A DNA stretch of 64,000 nucleotides from positions 1-64,000 of the forward strand of contig NZ_VISR01000022.1 in assembly GCF_007827595.1 (NCBI RefSeq). Reading direction: 5' to 3'. The DNA is from Streptomyces sp. BK340 (GTDB lineage Bacteria; Actinomycetota; Actinomycetes; Streptomycetales; Streptomycetaceae). A model generated the notes under the pieces. That model was not told the DNA's origin. It made no database searches and worked only from the letters and a program-made list of their open reading frames with translations. Shown here in pieces: positions 35,211 through 43,078 of this stretch. Made by a program: the position numbers and the translations under genes. Each line of letters opens with the position of its first letter. Within the stretch, counting starts at the first letter, position 1.

Positions 35211-36689
35211 GTGTTCCTGACGATATCCACGAGCGGCACCGCCGCCCAGCCCGCCACCGACCTCGGGTTCCTGCTGCACAAGCACCCCGACAAGGCGCAG
35301 AGGTTCTCGACCTCCTACGGCACCGCGCACGTCTTCTACCCGGAGGCGGACGCCGAGCGCTGCACGGCCGCGCTGTTGCTCGAGGTCGATACGGTCGCGC
35401 TGGTCCGGCGGGGCAAGGGCAAGGGCCGTGGCGGAGCACCCGACGCGGCACTCGCCCAGTACGTCAACGACCGCCCCTACGCGGCCTCCTCGCTGCTCGC
35501 GGTCGCACTGAGCGGCGTGTTCTCGAGCGCCCTGCGGGGTGTGTGCAACGCCCGCCCCGAGCGGGCCGCCGAGCCCCTGCCGCTGCGCATCGAGGTGCCC
35601 GCGCTGCCCGCCCGGGGCGGCCCCGACCTCGTACGAGGGCTCTTCGAACCGCTCGGCTGGGCGGTGACGGCCGAGCCCGTCGCCCTCGACACCGAGTTCC
35701 CGGAGTGGGGCGATTCGCGCTACGTCCGCCTCGTCCTGGAGTCGGAGAAGCTGACCCTCGCCGAGGCACTGCGCCACCTGTACGTGCTGCTGCCCGTCCT
35801 CGACGACGCCAAGCACTACTGGGTCTCCTCCGACGAGGTCGACAAGCTGCTGCGGGCCGGCGAGGGCTGGCTGCCCACGCACCCGGAGCAGAAGCTGATC
35901 ACCAGCCGGTACCTGTCCCGCCGCTGGTCGCTGACCCGGCAGGCGATGGAGCGGCTGGAGCTGGTGCGCCTGGCCGAGGCCGACGACAGCGAGGTCGAGT
36001 CGATCGACAACGCCGTGGCACAGGAGGCGGAGGCCGAGGAGAAGCCGACGCCGCTCGCCGTGCAGCGGCGGGCGGCGATCCTCGCCGCGCTGCACGCGTC
36101 CGGCGCGGCCCGGGTCCTCGACCTGGGCTGCGGGCAGGGCCCGTTGGTGCAGGAACTGCTCAAGGACGTGCGGTTCAGCGAGGTCGTCGGCGTCGACGTG
36201 TCCGTGCGGGCCCTCACCATCGCCTCGCGGCGGCTGAAGCTCGACCGGCTGGGGGAGCGGCAGGCAGCCCGCGTCAAGCTCTTCCAGGGCTCGCTCGCCT
36301 ACACCGACAACCGGCTCAAGGGCTACGACGCCGCCGTGCTCAGCGAGGTGATCGAGCACCTCGACCTGCCCCGGCTGCCCGCCCTGGAGTACGCCGTGTT
36401 CGGACACGCGCGCCCGCGCACGGTCCTCGTGACCACCCCGAACGTCGAGTACAACGTCCGTTGGGAGACCCTGCCCGCCGGACACGTCCGGCACGGCGAC
36501 CACCGCTTCGAGTGGACCCGCGAGGAGTTCCGCACCTGGGCGGCGACCGTGGCCGAACGCCACGGCTACGAGGTCCGGTTCGAGCCCGTCGGGCCGGACG
36601 ACCCCGAGGTGGGGCCGCCCACCCAGATGGCCGTGTTCCACCGCGACGAGATCCTGGGCGACACCCCGAAGGAGGCGAAGGCAGCATGA
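35211..36689 (+). CDS. hen1: 3'-terminal RNA ribose 2'-O-methyltransferase Hen1
   Basis: This 492-residue enzyme has the bacterial Hen1 N-terminal domain (FLTISTSG, GFLLHKHPDKAQRF, HVFYPEA) and a C-terminal SAM methyltransferase. The methyltransferase shows VLDLGCGQGPL, the metal-site helix EVIEHLDLPRL, TTPNVEYN and HRFEWTREEF. Hen1 2'-O-methylates the 3' end of cleaved RNA before ligation, so that ribotoxins cannot cut the repaired RNA again. Its stop overlaps the ATG of pnkp by 4 bp (ATGA), the classic RNA repair operon. The start at 35211 is a GTG directly followed by the family N-terminus FLTIS. Confidence 0.96.
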   Translation: MFLTISTSGTAAQPATDLGFLLHKHPDKAQRFSTSYGTAHVFYPEADAERCTAALLLEVDTVALVRRGKGKGRGGAPDAALAQYVNDRPYAASSLLAVALSGVFSSALRGVCNARPERAAEPLPLRIEVPALPARGGPDLVRGLFEPLGWAVTAEPVALDTEFPEWGDSRYVRLVLESEKLTLAEALRHLYVLLPVLDDAKHYWVSSDEVDKLLRAGEGWLPTHPEQKLITSRYLSRRWSLTRQAMERLELVRLAEADDSEVESIDNAVAQEAEAEEKPTPLAVQRRAAILAALHASGAARVLDLGCGQGPLVQELLKDVRFSEVVGVDVSVRALTIASRRLKLDRLGERQAARVKLFQGSLAYTDNRLKGYDAAVLSEVIEHLDLPRLPALEYAVFGHARPRTVLVTTPNVEYNVRWETLPAGHVRHGDHRFEWTREEFRTWAATVAERHGYEVRFEPVGPDDPEVGPPTQMAVFHRDEILGDTPKEAKAA

Positions 36690-39229
36690 CCGAGACGCAG
36701 AAGAAGGGACGGGCCCTCCCCGTCACCGACCTCTCCCTCGTCGTCCTCGTCGGCGCCTCCGGCTCGGGCAAGTCCACCTTCGCCCGCCGGCACTTCAAGC
36801 CGACCGAGGTGATCTCCTCCGACTTCTGCCGTGGCCTCGTCGCCGACGACGAGAACGACCAGAGCGCGAGCGGGGACGCCTTCGACGTGCTGCACTACAT
36901 CGCCGGCAAGCGGCTGGCGGCAGGCCGCCGTACCGTCGTCGACGCCACCAGCGTGCAACAGGACAGCAGGCGCCAGCTCGTCGAGCTGGCCAAGAAGTAC
37001 GACGTGCTGCCCATCGCCATCGTGCTGGACGTGCCCGAGGAGGTGTGCGCGCAGCGCAACGCGGCCCGCACCGACCGCGCCGACATGCCCCGCCGGGTCA
37101 TCCAGCGGCACATCCGCGAACTGCGCCGTTCCCTCAGGCACCTGGAGCGTGAGGGTTTCCGCAAGGTGCACGTCCTGCGCGGGGTCGAGGAGATCGACGG
37201 CGCCACCGTCGTCACCGAGAAGCGCTTCAACGACCTGACCCACCTCACCGGCCCCTTCGACATCATCGGCGACATCCACGGTTGTGCTTCCGAACTGGAG
37301 GCCCTGCTGGCCCGGTTGGGCTATGCCGACGGCGTGCACCCGGACGGCCGTACCGCAGTCTTCGTCGGAGACCTGGTCGACCGCGGCCCCGACAGCCCCG
37401 GCGTGCTGCGCCGGGTGATGTCGATGACCGGGTCCGGGAACGCGCTGTGCGTGCCCGGCAACCACGAGAACAAGTACGGCCGTTACCTGAAGGGCCGCAA
37501 GGTCCAGCACACCCACGGGCTCGCCGAGACCATCGCGCAGATGGAGGGCGAGAGCGAGGAGTTCAAGGCGGAGGTCCGCCGCTTCCTCGAGGGACTGGTC
37601 AGCCACTACGTGCTCGACGGCGGCAAGCTGGTCGTCTGCCACGCGGGCCTGCCCGAGAAGTACCACGGCCGCACCTCCGGCCGGGTGCGCTCGCACGCCC
37701 TGTACGGCGACACCACCGGCGAGACCGACGAGTTCGGGCTGCCCGTGCGCTACCCGTGGGCGGAGGACTACCGGGGGCGCGCGGCCGTGGTCTACGGGCA
37801 CACACCGGTACCGGAGGCCACCTGGCTGAACAACACCATCTGCCTGGACACCGGCGCCGTCTTCGGCGGCAAGCTCACCGCGCTGCGCTGGCCGGAGCGC
37901 GCGCTGGTGGACGTACCGGCGGAGCGGGTCTGGTACGAGCCGGCGAGGCCGCTGCGCGCCGAGGCGCCGGGCGGGCGCGAGGGGCGGCCGCTGGACCTGG
38001 CGGACGTGCACGGCCGCAGGGCCGTGGAGACCCGGTACGCGGGCCGGGTCGCGATCCGCGAGGAGAACGCGGCCGCGGCCCTGGAGGTCATGAGCCGCTT
38101 CGCGGTCGACCCGCGCCTGCTGCCGTACCTGCCGCCGACGATGGCACCGACGGCGACCTCGCACGAGGAAGGCTTTCTGGAGCACCCGGTGGAGGCCTTC
38201 GCGCAGTACGCGGCGGACGGGGTCGCGCGGGTCGTGTGCGAGGAGAAGCACATGGGCTCGCGGGCGGTGGCCCTGGTGTGCCGGGACGCGGACGCGGCAC
38301 GGGAGCGGTTCGGCGTGGACGGACCCACCGGGTCGCTGTACACGCGAACCGGGCGGCCGTTCTTCGCCGACGAGCAGGTGACCGAGGAGATCCTCGGCCG
38401 GCTGCGCTCGGCCGTCGCGGACGCGGGCCTGTGGGAGGAACTCGACACGGACTGGCTGCTGCTGGACGCCGAGCTGATGCCGTGGTCGCTGAAGGCCTCG
38501 GGTCTGCTGCGCAGCCAGTACGCGGCCGTGGGCGCCGCCTCCGGAGCGGTGTTCCCGGGTGCGCTCGCCGCACTGGAGGCCGCCGCGCAGCGTGGCACGG
38601 ACGTCGGCGGGCTGCTGGACCGGCAGCGTGACCGCGCCGCGGACGCGGCCGCGTTCACCGACGCCTACCGCCGTTACTGCTGGACGACCGACGGCCTGGA
38701 CGGGGTCCGCCTGGCCCCCTTCCAGATCCTGGCCGTCCGCGGCCGCAGCCTGGCCGCGCTGCCGCACGACGAGCAGCTGGCCCTGATCGACCGGCTGGTG
38801 GAGCACGACGGCACCGGACTGCTGCAGACCACGCGGCGGCTGTGCGTCGACACGGGCGACCCCGGGTCGGTGCGCGCCGGCGTCGACTGGTGGCTGGAGA
38901 TGACCGGCCGGGGCGGCGAGGGCATGGTCGTCAAGCCGGTCGGGGCGGTGGTCCGCAGCCCGGAGGGCCGGCTGGTCCAGCCCGGCATCAAGTGCCGGGG
39001 CCGTGAGTACCTGCGGATCATCTACGGCCCCGAGTACACCCGGCCGGACAACCTCGCCAGGCTGCGGCAGCGGTTCCTGAACCACAAGCGGTCGCTGGCG
39101 ATCCGCGAGTACGCCCTCGGCCTGGAGGCTCTGGACCGGCTCGCGGACGGGGAGCCGCTGTGGCGGGTGCACGAGGCGGTGTTCGGGGTGCTGGCCCTGG
39201 AGTCCGAGCCGGTCGACCCCCGGCTGTGA
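36686..39229 (+). CDS. pnkp: Polynucleotide kinase-phosphatase-ligase (Pnkp) RNA repair enzyme
   Basis: This 847-residue three-domain enzyme repairs broken RNA ends. The N-terminal kinase has P-loop GASGSGKS (23-30). The central binuclear metallophosphatase has GDIHG, GDLVDRGPD, GNHEN and the late YGHTPVPEA. The C-terminal adenylyltransferase/ligase has the nucleotidyl Lys521 in CEEKHMGSR. GGAGG upstream supports the ATG. Together with Hen1 it heals and seals RNAs cut by ribotoxins such as colicin-like nucleases. No toxin gene is adjacent. A pair of MITE-like elements follows the stop codon. Confidence 0.97.
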   Translation: MTETQKKGRALPVTDLSLVVLVGASGSGKSTFARRHFKPTEVISSDFCRGLVADDENDQSASGDAFDVLHYIAGKRLAAGRRTVVDATSVQQDSRRQLVELAKKYDVLPIAIVLDVPEEVCAQRNAARTDRADMPRRVIQRHIRELRRSLRHLEREGFRKVHVLRGVEEIDGATVVTEKRFNDLTHLTGPFDIIGDIHGCASELEALLARLGYADGVHPDGRTAVFVGDLVDRGPDSPGVLRRVMSMTGSGNALCVPGNHENKYGRYLKGRKVQHTHGLAETIAQMEGESEEFKAEVRRFLEGLVSHYVLDGGKLVVCHAGLPEKYHGRTSGRVRSHALYGDTTGETDEFGLPVRYPWAEDYRGRAAVVYGHTPVPEATWLNNTICLDTGAVFGGKLTALRWPERALVDVPAERVWYEPARPLRAEAPGGREGRPLDLADVHGRRAVETRYAGRVAIREENAAAALEVMSRFAVDPRLLPYLPPTMAPTATSHEEGFLEHPVEAFAQYAADGVARVVCEEKHMGSRAVALVCRDADAARERFGVDGPTGSLYTRTGRPFFADEQVTEEILGRLRSAVADAGLWEELDTDWLLLDAELMPWSLKASGLLRSQYAAVGAASGAVFPGALAALEAAAQRGTDVGGLLDRQRDRAADAAAFTDAYRRYCWTTDGLDGVRLAPFQILAVRGRSLAALPHDEQLALIDRLVEHDGTGLLQTTRRLCVDTGDPGSVRAGVDWWLEMTGRGGEGMVVKPVGAVVRSPEGRLVQPGIKCRGREYLRIIYGPEYTRPDNLARLRQRFLNHKRSLAIREYALGLEALDRLADGEPLWRVHEAVFGVLALESEPVDPRL

Positions 39230-39254
39230 ACCGGTCCGCCGGTCCGTGAACCAG

Positions 39255-39413
39255 GGGGTTTCGTTTGGATCAGCTCGGATCAGGCCGCGGCGTGCGGTGC
39301 GGTGCATCGCAAGGCGGAGGATCACCCGCGTACTGGGCGTACCCGGGTGGTCCGACAACGCGGCGAGGTGGTGCCGGGCGTCGCGGACCCGGGCCGATCC
39401 AAACGAAACCCCC
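39255..39413. mobile_element. MITE-like element A (159 bp), full-length relative of the 31.8-kb copy
   Basis: The left terminus GGGGTTTCGTTTGGATCAG and the right terminus CCGATCCAAACGAAACCCCC are near-perfect inverted repeats. Flanks are CCAG at 39251-39254 and CTAG at 39414-39417. The interior is itself a long imperfect hairpin centred near 39336. No ORF. Together with element B it fills the 359-bp gap between pnkp and the NAD-kinase-like gene; I see nothing else there. Confidence 0.8.
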
Positions 39414-39417
39414 CTAG

Positions 39418-39588
39418 GTCCTGTCGTCAAATTCCCGTCGTCGCCCGAAGGGCGGCCTCGCGGCGTCTGGTGCGTGCTCTCGGCGTGCCGGGCGGAAGTC
39501 CTCGTACTGGACGTACTTGGGCTTTCGCCCGGTGCGGCGAGAGTGCGTGCCAGGCGTCGTGGGGCAGACGGGAATTTGACGACAGGGC
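39418..39588. mobile_element. MITE-like element B (171 bp) with perfect CTAG target duplication
   Basis: The terminal repeats GTCCTGTCGTCAAATTCCCG (from 39418) and CGGGAATTTGACGACAGGGC (to 39588) match at all but one position over 22 bp. CTAG flanks both sides (39414-39417 and 39589-39592). The left CTAG is shared with element A. The right CTAG contains the TAG stop of the minus-strand NAD-kinase-like gene. The interior shares two blocks with element A at equal spacing (TACTGG-CGTAC and GTGCC-GGCGTCG), so the two are divergent relatives. Confidence 0.82.
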
Positions 39589-40482
39589 CTAGCCCGCCAG
39601 CCGCAGCCGCTGCCCGCACACCCCGACCCGGACCGTCTGCCCCCAGGTGAGCTGGAGCGCGTCGGACTCGATGCCGTCGCCGAAGGCGATGAGCCGGTCG
39701 GACTCCACGGTGAGCGTCAGGGACGCCGAGGCCGCGAGTTCGCCCGCCACCAGGGTCGTACCGGTGGCGGGCGAGGGCCAGGCCTCCCGGACGAACCACA
39801 CCAGGCGGTCCTCGGTGGGGGAGGGCAACGGGAGCCGGCTGGTCCGCTCCTGCCACACCGAACGCAGCCAGCCGGTGGCGCCGGTGCCGGTCCCGACCAG
39901 TACCCCGGAGGAGGCCTGGGCCTCGACGGCACCCCCGTCGTCGTCGAGGCCCAGGCGGTAGCGGGCGGTCTGGTGGCCCGGTGTGCCGAGGTAGATCTCG
40001 TTGAGCGCCACCAGCCGCTGGGTGTCGTCGGCGACGGCCTCGACCATGGTGAGTTCGTCCACCGCGGCCGTCGCCGCCGCCGACAGGAGCTTCGCCGCGT
40101 CCTGCGGGCGGTGCCGTACCAGCACCCCGGGGTTGCGGCCCGGGTCGGTGTCGATGCCGATCACCGGCTGGCCCGTCAGGTACTTGGCGGCATTGGCCAC
40201 CAGGCCGTCCTGGCCGACCACCACGACCACGTCCTCCGGCGCGAACAGGAACCGGTCCAGGTCGGTCCGCTCCACCTGGGCCTGACGCCAGGTCAGCGGC
40301 ACGGCCGAGGTCACCTCGGCCAGGGCGCCGCGGGCGCGGCGGTGGCGTTCGGCGACCTCCTCGATGTCCCGGCCCCGGGAGGTGAGGAAGAAGGCGGCCT
40401 GGCCGTGCGTGCCGTGCCGGGCCACCAACTCCTCGTACTCCGTGGTGCGATGGACCAGCACGGCGCGCGGCGCGAGGCTCAC
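39589..40482 (-). CDS. NAD kinase-like protein
   Basis: This 297-residue protein has the NAD/diacylglycerol kinase fold: VVVVVGQDGLVANAAKYL (normally GGDGT, here GQDGL), NEIYLGTPGHQTARY in place of the NE/D motif, and the glycine-rich VLVGTGTGATGW strand-turn. The altered GGDGT box raises the question whether it phosphorylates NAD or another substrate. Its ATG overlaps the stop of the SPFH gene upstream by 4 bp, so the two are coupled. The stop TAG is part of a CTAG site occupied by a MITE-like element. Streptomyces have other NAD kinase genes, so this is probably a specialised paralogue. Confidence 0.8.
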   Translation of the reverse strand: MSLAPRAVLVHRTTEYEELVARHGTHGQAAFFLTSRGRDIEEVAERHRRARGALAEVTSAVPLTWRQAQVERTDLDRFLFAPEDVVVVVGQDGLVANAAKYLTGQPVIGIDTDPGRNPGVLVRHRPQDAAKLLSAAATAAVDELTMVEAVADDTQRLVALNEIYLGTPGHQTARYRLGLDDDGGAVEAQASSGVLVGTGTGATGWLRSVWQERTSRLPLPSPTEDRLVWFVREAWPSPATGTTLVAGELAASASLTLTVESDRLIAFGDGIESDALQLTWGQTVRVGVCGQRLRLAG

Positions 40483-41633
40483 CGCGCCGCCTCGGGCGGG
40501 CCGCCGCCCAGCTTCGCGAGCAGTCCGGTCAGCACGTCCGGGGAGACCGTCACGCTGTCGATCCGCGGCAGGTTCTCGGCCAGCCGGGTCGCGGTGAGCG
40601 CCCGCAGGGTCGCCGTCCCGTCGATCCCGGCCTCCGCGTGCACCCGCAGCCAGGCCGCCTGGGCCTGTGCCCGGGCCTCGCCGACCTCGCGCGCGCCCTC
40701 GGCCTCCGCGCGGGCGACCCGCTCGGCCCGCGCGGCCTCGGCCTCGGCGAGTTGCAGGGTCCGCGCCGCCTCCGCCTCGGTGAGCTTCAGCGTCCGGGCC
40801 GCCTCGGCCTCGGCGAGCTTGACCGACCGCGCGGCCTCCGCCTCCGCCAGCTTCACCGACCGCGCCGCCTCCGCCTGGGCGCGCACCGCGTCCGCGGCCG
40901 CCTGCTCCTCGGCCTCACGGCGCGCGTTCGTGCCCCGCTGCTCGACCAACTGCTCCTCGCGGCGGGCGAGTTCGATCCGGCTGGCCAGTTCGTTCTCGGC
41001 GATGGTCCGCTCCCGCTCGACCGCGACGGCCCGCCGTTCGTAGGTCGCCCGGTCGGCCTCCTGCTGGATCTGTTCCCGGGCCGGGGTGCGCAGCGCCCGC
41101 TCCACCTCCGGTTCCGGCCGCAGTGCCATCACGCGTACGGCCACGACCTCGATGCCGGTGGCGGGCAGCCGCGGTTCGGCGCCGAGGCCCGCTGCGACCC
41201 GCTCGCGCACCGCCGCGACACCGTCGACCAGCGCCGCCGAGAGCGGCGTGCGGGCGAGGACGTCCAGTGCGTGCTGCTGGGCCGTCTCGGTCAGCAGGGT
41301 GCCCAGCTGTTCCAGCGGGGTGCCGCGGAAGGCGCCGGTGTCGGGGTCGATCGAGAAGTCCAGGCGGGCGGCGGCGACGGCCGGGTCGGCGATCCGGTAG
41401 GTGACCGTCGCCTGCACCGCGACGTCCTGGAAGTCGGAGGTGCGGGCGTGGAAGGTCATCGCCAGTTCCCGGTCGTCCACCGGCACCTCGGACAGCGCGG
41501 CGGTCAGCGGGCGGAACCAGAAGCTGAGCCCGGGGCCGTCGTGCACCAGCGTGCCGGAGCGGTGGTGCCGGATGTGCGCCGTGGGCGCGCCGCGCAGATG
41601 GCGCCAGCCCAGGCGCCGGGTGATGTCGGCCAT
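40479..41633 (-). CDS. SPFH/Band-7 domain protein with an 11-residue repeat coiled coil
   Basis: This 384-residue protein has an N-terminal SPFH (prohibitin/flotillin-like) domain (HDGPGLSFWFRPLTAALSEVPVDD, DVAVQATVTYRIADP, GIEVVAVRVMALRPEPEVERAL). A long helical region follows, rich in Ala, Glu and Arg. Residues about 258-301 contain four tandem 11-residue units (AEAARSVKLAE type), encoded by four 33-bp repeats at 40731-40862. SPFH proteins scaffold membrane microdomains; no transmembrane anchor is visible here. I chose the ATG at 41633 (MADITRRLG). It is coupled to the NAD-kinase-like gene. Confidence 0.92.
   Translation of the reverse strand: MADITRRLGWRHLRGAPTAHIRHHRSGTLVHDGPGLSFWFRPLTAALSEVPVDDRELAMTFHARTSDFQDVAVQATVTYRIADPAVAAARLDFSIDPDTGAFRGTPLEQLGTLLTETAQQHALDVLARTPLSAALVDGVAAVRERVAAGLGAEPRLPATGIEVVAVRVMALRPEPEVERALRTPAREQIQQEADRATYERRAVAVERERTIAENELASRIELARREEQLVEQRGTNARREAEEQAAADAVRAQAEAARSVKLAEAEAARSVKLAEAEAARTLKLTEAEAARTLQLAEAEAARAERVARAEAEGAREVGEARAQAQAAWLRVHAEAGIDGTATLRALTATRLAENLPRIDSVTVSPDVLTGLLAKLGGGPPEAAR
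40731..40862 (-). repeat. Four tandem 33-bp repeats within the SPFH gene
   Basis: Units start at 40731, 40764, 40797 and 40830, and a partial fifth follows. They encode hendecad coiled-coil units of the form AEAARSVKLAE / AEAARTLKLTE. Base differences between units are mostly synonymous or conservative, so the repeat number could vary between strains. Confidence 0.85.
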
Positions 41634-41764
41634 GAGTCCCCCTCGTTTTTCGTCACGGCGACGATAATCATCCCATCCGCTTCTCGTCAAGGGGACGAAA
41701 ACAGGAAGAGGCGGAAACGGTCAAGAAGGGCGTGAAGACGGGCGGCAATGGCCAGGATGGTGGC

Positions 41765-42988
41765 ATGGCATACCACGTCGACTCCGAGGCCGGGCGCTTG
41801 CGCCGCGTGATCCTGCACCGGCCCGACCTGGAGCTCAAGAGGCTCACCCCCAGCAACAAGGACGCCCTGCTGTTCGACGACGTGCTGTGGGTGCGCCGGG
41901 CGCGCGCCGAGCACGACGGGTTCGCCGACGTCCTGCGCGACCGCGGGGTCGCCGTCCATCTCTTCGGTGACCTGCTCGCGGAGGTGCTGGAGGTGCCGGC
42001 CGCGCGGGCGCTCGTCCTGGACCGGGTCTTCGACGAGAAGGAGTACGGCCCGCTCGCCACCGACCACCTCCGGGCCGCCTTCGAGACCCTGCCCGCGCGC
42101 GAGCTGACCGAGGCTCTCGTCGGCGGGATGACCAAGCGGGAGTTCCTGACGGCGCACGAGGAGCCGACCTCCGTGCGCTTCCACGTCATGGACCTCGACG
42201 ACTTCCTGCTCAGGCCCCTGCCCAACCACCTCTTCACCCGTGACACCTCCGCCTGGATCTACGACGGCGTCTCCATCAACGCCATGCGCTGGCCGGCGCG
42301 GCAGCGCGAGACCGTGCACTTCGAGGCGATCTACCGGCACCACCCGCTCTTCCGGGACGAGCTGTTCCACATCTGGTCCGAGGGACAGGCCGACTACCCG
42401 TCCACCATCGAGGGCGGTGACGTCCTGGTCATCGGTAACGGCGCGGTCCTCATCGGCATGAGCGAGCGCACCACTCCGCAGGCCGTCGAGATGCTCGCGC
42501 ACAAGCTGTTCGCCGCGGGGTCCGCGCGCACGATCGTCGCGCTCGACATGCCCAAGAAGCGCGCCCTGATGCACCTCGACACCGTGATGACCATGGTCGA
42601 CGGCGATGTCTTCACCCAGTACGCGGGCCTCGGCATGCTCCGCTCCTACACCATCGAGCCGGGTGCCGCCGACAAGGAGCTCAAGGTCACCGACCATCCG
42701 CCGGAGCACATGCACCGCGCGATCGCCGCCGCGCTCGGGCTCAGCGAGATCCGCGTCCTGACCGCCACCCAGGACGTCCACGCGGCCGAGCGCGAGCAGT
42801 GGGACGACGGCTGCAACGTGCTCGCCGTCGAGCCCGGTGTCGTCGTCGCCTACGAGCGCAACGTCACCACCAACACCCATCTGCGCAAGCAGGGCATCGA
42901 GGTGATCGAGATCCCGGGCAGCGAGCTGGGGCGGGGCAGGGGCGGCCCGCGCTGTATGAGCTGTCCCGTCGAGCGTGAGGCGGTGTGA
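41765..42988 (+). CDS. arcA: Arginine deiminase
   Basis: This 407-residue enzyme hydrolyses arginine to citrulline and ammonia. Visible family motifs are LRRVILHRPDLELKRLTPSN, the substrate-binding FTRDTSAWI, EGGDVLVIG, and the catalytic Cys397 in GGPRCMS near the C-terminus. The ATG at 41765 gives the standard N-terminus AYHVDSEAG. It is followed after 90 bp by ornithine carbamoyltransferase and then an amino-acid permease, an arginine deiminase pathway arrangement. No carbamate kinase gene is visible nearby. Confidence 0.97.
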   Translation: MAYHVDSEAGRLRRVILHRPDLELKRLTPSNKDALLFDDVLWVRRARAEHDGFADVLRDRGVAVHLFGDLLAEVLEVPAARALVLDRVFDEKEYGPLATDHLRAAFETLPARELTEALVGGMTKREFLTAHEEPTSVRFHVMDLDDFLLRPLPNHLFTRDTSAWIYDGVSINAMRWPARQRETVHFEAIYRHHPLFRDELFHIWSEGQADYPSTIEGGDVLVIGNGAVLIGMSERTTPQAVEMLAHKLFAAGSARTIVALDMPKKRALMHLDTVMTMVDGDVFTQYAGLGMLRSYTIEPGAADKELKVTDHPPEHMHRAIAAALGLSEIRVLTATQDVHAAEREQWDDGCNVLAVEPGVVVAYERNVTTNTHLRKQGIEVIEIPGSELGRGRGGPRCMSCPVEREAV

Positions 42989-43012
42989 CCGGGCCGGTGT
43001 GACGAAGTGGGC

Positions 43013-43050
43013 TGTATATAAATGCTGCCGGTCGTATAGAATTCCAAAGT
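43013..43050 (+). promoter_or_regulatory. AT-rich promoter/ARG-box-like region before ornithine carbamoyltransferase
   Basis: TGTATATAAATGC (43013-43025) resembles half of an ArgR-type operator, and TATAGAAT follows at 43035-43042. This short AT-rich patch stands out in GC-rich DNA within the 90-bp gap. It is the likely promoter for the carbamoyltransferase gene; the ArgR link is inference. Confidence 0.4.
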
Positions 43051-43078
43051 CCGTGCACCCGTATCCCTGGAGCGCCCC

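Noticed and set aside
39255..39588. Small RNA genes in the 359-bp gap after pnkp
   Set aside because: The stable hairpins are fully explained by terminal inverted repeats and CTAG target duplications of two MITE-like elements.
36566..39856. Antisense open frame of over 1000 codons opposite pnkp
   Set aside because: Composition is that of a shadow frame in GC-rich DNA (His/Arg/Pro/Gly/Ala-rich, no domain), while the plus strand carries three well-matched Pnkp domains.
40731..40862. Possible CRISPR or minisatellite array
   Set aside because: The 33-bp units are contiguous without spacers, lie in frame in the SPFH gene and encode coiled-coil hendecads.
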